From Anas platyrhynchos (taxonomy: Eukaryota; Chordata; Aves; Anseriformes; Anatidae), in NCBI RefSeq assembly GCF_047663525.1, contig NC_092617.1:1355501-1419500 (forward strand): DNA of 64,000 nucleotides, read 5' to 3'. A model generated the notes under the pieces. It was given only the letters and a program-made list of their open reading frames with translations. It was not told the DNA's origin and searched no databases. Below are positions 58,771 to 64,000 of this stretch, in pieces. Made by a program: the position numbers and the translations under genes. Position 1 is the stretch's first letter, and each line of letters opens with the position of its first letter.

Positions 58771-60920
58771 GGTGCTTCTCTTTTAGCCAGTAATGTACAG
58801 CAATGGAACCAGAGAATGGCAGGCGACCCTTGGGCACTCAGGCAAACGCTGCCCATGGTTACAGATGCTGCTCTGTTTGGTGCTTTTCCTCTTTCAGACA
58901 GGAACACACCTAGGGATGAGAGCAGACCACGGCACACTGCTGGCCTCTCTCGCTTTGAGAGCTCAGCCAGAAAGGATGCCAGCACTCTCCAGGACAGATA
59001 AGACAGCCCCAAGCCATTCCCCACTGTGGTGTCACGCTCGGACCAGGAGTGCAGTGACCGCTCAATTAGGATGATGGAACAGATATGGCATCGGTGAGTC
59101 GCTGGAGACCCTCGTGCACAGAAGTAGGGGCAGCCTGTGGTCTCAGGGGGATGCTGCTCCGTTTGGTGCTTCTCCTTTTGCAGCCAGATTCACACAGCGA
59201 TGGGACAAAACCACAGCACGCTCCTGGCCACTCTCCCCATGAGAACTCAGCTGGAAGGAAGAGCTCCCAACACTCTACCTGACAGGTAAGATCGCCCCAA
59301 GCTACACCCCCGATGGTCCACAGCAAGCAGGAAGCTGACAGAATGGGGGCAGGACGGCAGTGAATGCTGCATCAGGAAGACGGAACACAGACAGGCTCGG
59401 TGAGTCACTAGATACTCTTGAGCAGAGAGGCAGGGGCTGCCCATGCTCACAGGGAGGTGCTGCTTTGTTTTGTGCTTCTTCTCTTTCAGCCAGACACACA
59501 CAGGATTGCCTCCAGACCACGGCACAATCCTGGCCTCTCTGCCCTTGAGAAGTCAGCTGTTAGGAACTTGCAGCGCTCTCTAGGACAGTTCAGATCTCCC
59601 CAACCAAAGCCCAGCAGGCTGGCCGTTGCTGCTCTGTTTGGTGCTTTTCCTCTTTCAGCCAGAAACGGCACAATCCTGGCGTCTCTGCCCTCGAGCACTC
59701 ATCGGCGAGGAAGAGCTGCCAACGCTCCCTAGGACAATTAAGATCGCCCCAACCCACACCCACCAGCCTCTAACAGCAAGCAGGACGGTGACACGCTCGG
59801 GCCAGGAGGGCAGTGACCGCTCCATGAGGACGATGGGACAGGGAGAGCCTCGGTGAGTCCTGGTAGACCCTTGGGCACAGAGGCAGGGTCTGCCTGTGCT
59901 CACAGAGGGATGCTGCTCCGTTTGTTCTGTCTGTTATTAAAGCCAGACACACACAGCGATGGGATGAGACCAAGGCACAATCCTGGCCTGTCTCCCATTG
60001 AGAAGTCAGGTGGAAGGAAGTTCCAGCGCTCTCCAGGACAGGAAAGATTTCCCCAACCCACACCCGCCAGGCTCTAACTGCAAGCAGGACAGTGACATGA
60101 TTGGGTTAGGACGGGAGTGACCACTCCATCAGGACGATGGGACACGGACAGCCTTGGTGAGTTGCTAGATACTCTTGAGCAGAGAGACAGGGGTTGCCCA
60201 TGTTCACAGAGGGATGCTGCTCTGTCTCGTGGTGCCTCTCTTTTAGCCAGAAACCCACAGCGATGGAACCAGTCCATGGCACAAGCTTAGCCGCTCTCCC
60301 CTTGCGAAGTCAGCTGTAAGGATGAGCTTCCAATGCTCTCCAGGACAGGTAAGATTGCCCCAACCAAGGACAGGAGTGAGCACTCCAACAGGATGATGGG
60401 AGGCGGTCAGACTTGGTGAGATGCTCGAGAACCTGGGGCACAGAGGCAGGGTCATCTTGTGGTCACACGGGGATGCTGCTCCATTTCTTCTGTCTCTTAT
60501 TAAAGCCAGACACACACAGCGACGGGACGAGACCATGGCACAACGTGGCCTCTCTCCCCTTGAGAAGACTTCTGGGAGGAAGAGCTGCCAATGCTCTCCA
60601 GGACAGGTAAGATCACCCCAACCCACACCCACCTGCCTCTACCAAAAAGCAGGAGGGTGTCACGCTCGGGCCAGGAGGGCAGTGACTGCTCCATGAGGAC
60701 GACGGGACAAGGACGGCCTCGGTGAGTCGCTGGAGGCCCTCGGGCACAGAGGAAGGGGTAGCCCGTGTCGACAGAGGGATGCTGCTGCGTTTGGTGCTGC
60801 TTCTCTTTCAGCCAGAATCACACGGCGATTGGACCAGACCACGGCACAATCCTGGCTGCTCTCCCGTTGAGAAGTCAGCTGGAATAAAAGCTGCCAATGC
60901 TCTCTGGGACAGGTAAGCAG
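58771..60920 (+). repeat. ~305-bp tandem array with exon-like units, right block
   Basis: The array resumes in register after the provirus (GGTGCTTCTCTTTTAGCC). About seven more units follow, with exon-like cores near 58910, 59185, 59490, 59940, 60250, 60505 and 60815. Several keep acceptor and CAGGTAAGAT donor (59283, 60347, 60604, 60911). One unit near 59600-59700 is shortened. Confidence 0.75.
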
Positions 60921-61349
60921 TCTGCCTAATTGTTTCTGTAGCAAGCTCCTCATCTTTTATTATTGAATTACGATCATATGGAATAATACTAATCTTAATA
61001 CCTAGAATTTCTCATCAATCACTATAAAATACTTAATGTACAGTCATCCTTTTGTGAGGATAAACCAGTGAGGTAAACCTGACTGCAGACATACGAGATG
61101 AGGAGCTTGCTTTGCTGTTTGGAAAATTGCTGCATGTTTTCTCCTTGTTAGTTTTCAAATAAGGAAAAACCCTTCTGTGTGCAGCCAGGTCTCTAAGGAA
61201 AGCAGGTGGGAGCTGGTGCAAAGGGACTGTAACATGCAGCTGCAGACTTCAGTGCAGAAGTGTGGTGTAAGGAAAAGTGATGCAAGCGCCAGGTGGCCAA
61301 TGAGAGAAATGTCAGGGTTGGGGTGGTGAGGAGCAAGGTTGTCCACGCG
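60921..61349. other. Unassigned sequence between array and CR1 fragment
   Basis: About 430 bp, AT-rich on the left. No gene or repeat recognised. Confidence 0.5.
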
Positions 61350-61690
61350 CTGTCAGACCTCAAGAGTCTGCTTTTCCTCCCGTATTTTTGCATGTGCATG
61401 TGCATGTGCTAAGCCCCTCCCTCCGCTGCTGGCCACGCTGCTTTTGATGGAGCCCAGGAGGCAGTTGGTCTTCTGGGCTGCAAGCACGCGCTGCTGGCTC
61501 ATGTCGAGCTGCTCATCCAACAGAACCCCCAAATCCCTCTCCACAGGGCTGCTGTCAGGGAGTTCTTCTTGTGCCTGCTATTGCTCTGACACAGGTGCAG
61601 CACCTTTTGTTTGGACTTGTTGAAGCCAGGCACCCCCTGGCACCAAACCTCCCGCTGGGAGCAGCTGCAGAGCTGCAGGCCTGCGGCTGG
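61350..61690 (-). mobile_element. CR1 LINE 3' RT fragment
   Basis: The minus strand reads [18 protein letters not shown] and [19 protein letters not shown], the conserved CR1 C-terminal region, preceded in another frame by FNKSKQKVLHL. Frameshifted and truncated, so inactive. Confidence 0.85.
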
Positions 61691-61936
61691 GCAGCACGCG
61701 CTGTCAGGGGGAGCGCAGCAGTGGGGCCGGGCACCAGGGGAGGGGAGCGCCGAGACGAACACCCCAGCCCTCCTGGCGAAGGGCGGCATCGCCGTGCCCC
61801 AACCCCACCAGACCTCACAGCGGGCACGCGAGGAGGCGGTGGGCACAGCAGCAGGAAGAGGGGGAGATGGCAGCAGGGGTGTGGATGGCACCACCAAATA
61901 AATTGTTAGCTACACTGAGACTTTATATATATATGA

Positions 61937-61942
61937 TTTATT
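61937..61942 (-). terminator. Polyadenylation signal of the Topors-like gene
   Basis: AATAAA on the minus strand (plus TTTATT), about 95 bases after the stop codon at 62034. Confidence 0.6.
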
Positions 61943-62033
61943 TTCTACATTGTATAGATGTATTTGCTGAGGGCCTTCCGTGTGCCCCATCCGCTGGCCC
62001 GGCCCTGTTGTTGCCAGCTCCTAGGGCGCTGCC

Positions 62034-63044
62034 CTAGTGTTGCCGGCGGGGTGGCCTCTTCTTGGCTGCTGGAGAAGAGGCCTGGGAGGTGGGGGCCCTC
62101 CTCTTCGGGGCTCGCCGGGGCCCCCTTTGGGGATGGTCCCTGCCCTGTTCTGCTGTGGAGGGTCCAGGCACAGCCTCTGGTGTCTCCTCCTGGGGCGCTT
62201 CTTGGTTCCCCGGGTCCTGAACCAGGCTGGAGGGGGGCAGGCCGGGACCCCCTTGAAGGGCAGCACTGGAGCTGCCCGCGACTTGGTCCGTGCTGGCTCC
62301 AGCAGCGTTGTTGGAGGGCTCTGGACCAGGACCAGCAGTCCCCTGTCGGGAGCCAGAAGGCCTGGGGGCAGCTGCGGGGCTGCCTGCCTGTCCCATGGCA
62401 GCACGGGAGCCCTCCAGGCCCAGCAGGCGGTGGGCCACCCAGCTGCACCGCTGCACCGTGATGCTGATGAGCTGGTGCACAAAGGTGGCTGCGTGGTCCG
62501 CCATGGAAAGCTGCAGCAGCTGGACCAGGCGATCTTCATCCAGCCCCAGGAGGCCCAGGGCGGAGGTGAGGAGGTCTTCCACCATTTGCGCCTCCGCGTG
62601 ATCAGCCCCATGGATGCGCCCCAGCTCCTGGCGCAGCCAGGGCAGCACGGGATGGATCAGAGTTGGGTGGTCTCGCAAAAGGGAGGCCCAGACTTCAGGC
62701 TGGAGGCCTCCCACAAGAGCCGGCCCTGCAGCTGATGGCGCAGATGCTGCAGGGTGGTGACGGGGGCCGGTGGTGGCTGCGTGGCCACGAGCTCTCCCAG
62801 CCGGCTGGGCCACGAGGGATGCCTCTGCCGGCGGTGGGATGACGACCTCCTCAAATTTGTTGTCTGCCCGCACCGAGTGTATGATGGAGCTGACCCTCCT
62901 CTTGCAGAGGGGGCACTCGGGCTTGCTCTCCATCCACTGCTGGATGCACTGGAAGCAAAACTGGTGGAGACATGGCATCACGTAGCCCGCGTTGTCCCAG
63001 GTGTCAAGACAAATGGGGCAGCGGCTCTCCAGTGCCGTGGCCAT
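62034..63044 (-). CDS. Topors-like RING-finger E3 ubiquitin ligase
   Basis: 336 residues from the ATG at 63044. I chose this start because it directly precedes the RING domain, and because an acceptor-like CACGCAG lies just upstream in what looks like intronic or 5' UTR sequence; the open frame continues to 63401. Residues ~9-50 form a C3HC4 RING: CPICLDTW, CLHQFCFQC, CPLCKRR. The following SIIHSVRADNKFEEVV matches the stretch after the RING in Topors, an E3 ligase for ubiquitin and SUMO. A helical region (residues ~110-220) and a Pro/Ser-rich basic tail ending KKRPPRRQH follow. It is far shorter than Topors itself (about 1000 residues) and lacks its long RS-rich C-terminus. It is probably a member of a bird-specific derived family. 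Confidence 0.8.
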   Translation of the reverse strand: MATALESRCPICLDTWDNAGYVMPCLHQFCFQCIQQWMESKPECPLCKRRVSSIIHSVRADNKFEEVVIPPPAEASLVAQPAGRARGHAATTGPRHHPAASAPSAAGPALVGGLQPEVWASLLRDHPTLIHPVLPWLRQELGRIHGADHAEAQMVEDLLTSALGLLGLDEDRLVQLLQLSMADHAATFVHQLISITVQRCSWVAHRLLGLEGSRAAMGQAGSPAAAPRPSGSRQGTAGPGPEPSNNAAGASTDQVAGSSSAALQGGPGLPPSSLVQDPGNQEAPQEETPEAVPGPSTAEQGRDHPQRGPRRAPKRRAPTSQASSPAAKKRPPRRQH

Positions 63045-64000
63045 GCTCTCCAGCTGCTGCAGTGGGCTGCGTGGAGCAGGGGATGAGGGGCTGCTCCTCC
63101 TCACCAGCGCTGCAGCAGCAGCAGCAGCTGTCACGCTGCAAAAGGCAGAGAAGAGGCCACGGTCATCGGCTGCTCTAGGGGCAGCTGGAAGAGCTGTGCA
63201 GGTCCCCAGAGGAGGAAACCCTTCCAGCTGCCCAGGGGGAGGTGTCCCTGCAGTGCTCACCTCTGCTGCTGCGAGCGCTCCTCCTGGGTCTCCCGACGGC
63301 CCAAACGACGCAGGACCGTGGAAGAAGCTCCGATGGCTCTGGGAAGGGCACTGAGAGCTGCTGCAGCAACTCCCAGGGCACGACACCAGCACCAAGGCCA
63401 ACCTCGCTCCTCACTCCAGACCTCACGTAACCGCTCAGCCGGAGTGCGGGCACTAGCCGGCGGGGTGGGACTCTGCACCCACATATAAGCAGTGAGGGCC
63501 ACGCAGTCACAATCCATTGCTCACTGACATCACAGTCCATCGCTTGGAGACGCCACCAGCTACCCGTAGGAGATATGCCAATGGCCCATCCTCACCTCGG
63601 CAGCTCTCTGGCCCCAGATTCTGAGGCCTCCCGCAATGCTCGTGTCCACTTCATGCCCCCCAACTTTTGTCTTGTCCTGGGCACTGGTTTTTCCCAGCAG
63701 TGTGGGGTCCGTGGCTGTGCCTTTCCAGGGCCCCGTCCATGCCACCTTGGCTACGTCATGTGTCTTCAAGCACATACAGCAGGAGGGTCCGTTCGATAAC
63801 ACTCAGGCCTGACTTTGAGGCTGCACCACACAGTCCCTCCAGTCCTCCCCAAGCTCCAGCACCACAGAAATATTGTTTGATGACCACAGCCACAGGCAGG
63901 TTGTCAAGTGTACAAAAGGCACATCTGTCAACCAGCTCACAGTCTTCCACCTAAGGCCAATCCAGGAGATCTGAAGAGACCTCCAAAGCTTAGGCCTCTT
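63045..64000. other. 5' region of the Topors-like gene and unassigned flank
   Basis: GCA/GCT-rich sequence with acceptor-like sites (63067, 63140) and a TATA-like CACATATAAGC near 63479 suggests upstream noncoding exons on the minus strand, but none can be fixed. Nothing else recognised to the end of the window. Confidence 0.4.

Overview
The window reads as avian genomic DNA. Pointers are CR1-type LINE fragments, an intronless olfactory receptor of the type expanded in birds, vertebrate telomere repeats, a bird-like mitochondrial COX2 fragment, an alpharetrovirus-like envelope segment, and very GC-rich compact introns typical of microchromosomes. A waterfowl is a weak guess: the mitochondrial fragment has GTG at the COX2 start position, which I recall from ducks, and I recall a ~190-bp HaeIII satellite described in duck. 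Neither could be checked here.

Layout. 1-20168 is a tandem array of a ~190-bp satellite. Its left part is organised as a 13-monomer, 2469-bp higher-order repeat. The array is interrupted at 14378-18263 by a young LTR element with 6-bp target duplications. That element has a tRNA-Lys-type primer site and no gag or pol. Its single long ORF joins the ligand-binding half of host VLDLR (signal peptide, LDL-receptor class A modules, EGF module) to the C-terminal surface and transmembrane parts of an alpharetrovirus-like Env. This is the most striking item in the window. 20169-23806 is a patchwork: two interstitial telomere tracts, a truncated PHLDB/LL5-like PH-domain gene fragment, a nuclear mitochondrial fragment, a ~360-bp subterminal repeat and one inverted satellite monomer.

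24287-32760 carries KIFC1 (minus strand, about 13 recognisable exons) with introns made of strand-asymmetric simple repeats. Its P-loop exon is about 8 bases short. 33765-41454 holds a reverse solo LTR related to the first element, a CR1 fragment, two copies of an ERVL-like LTR family and one intact olfactory receptor. 41455-45483 is AT-rich with nothing recognised.

46315-60920 is a ~305-bp tandem array in which each unit looks like a ~99-bp exon with splice sites. It is split at 49221-58766 by a full-length class I (gamma-like) endogenous retrovirus: equal 890-bp LTRs, tRNA-Pro primer site, open gag, pol (UAG readthrough arrangement) and env. 61350-64000 contains a CR1 fragment and a Topors-like RING-finger gene.

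The genes do not form one pathway. The common theme is a repeat-rich, probably pericentromeric or subterminal microchromosome region with recent retroviral insertions into tandem arrays.
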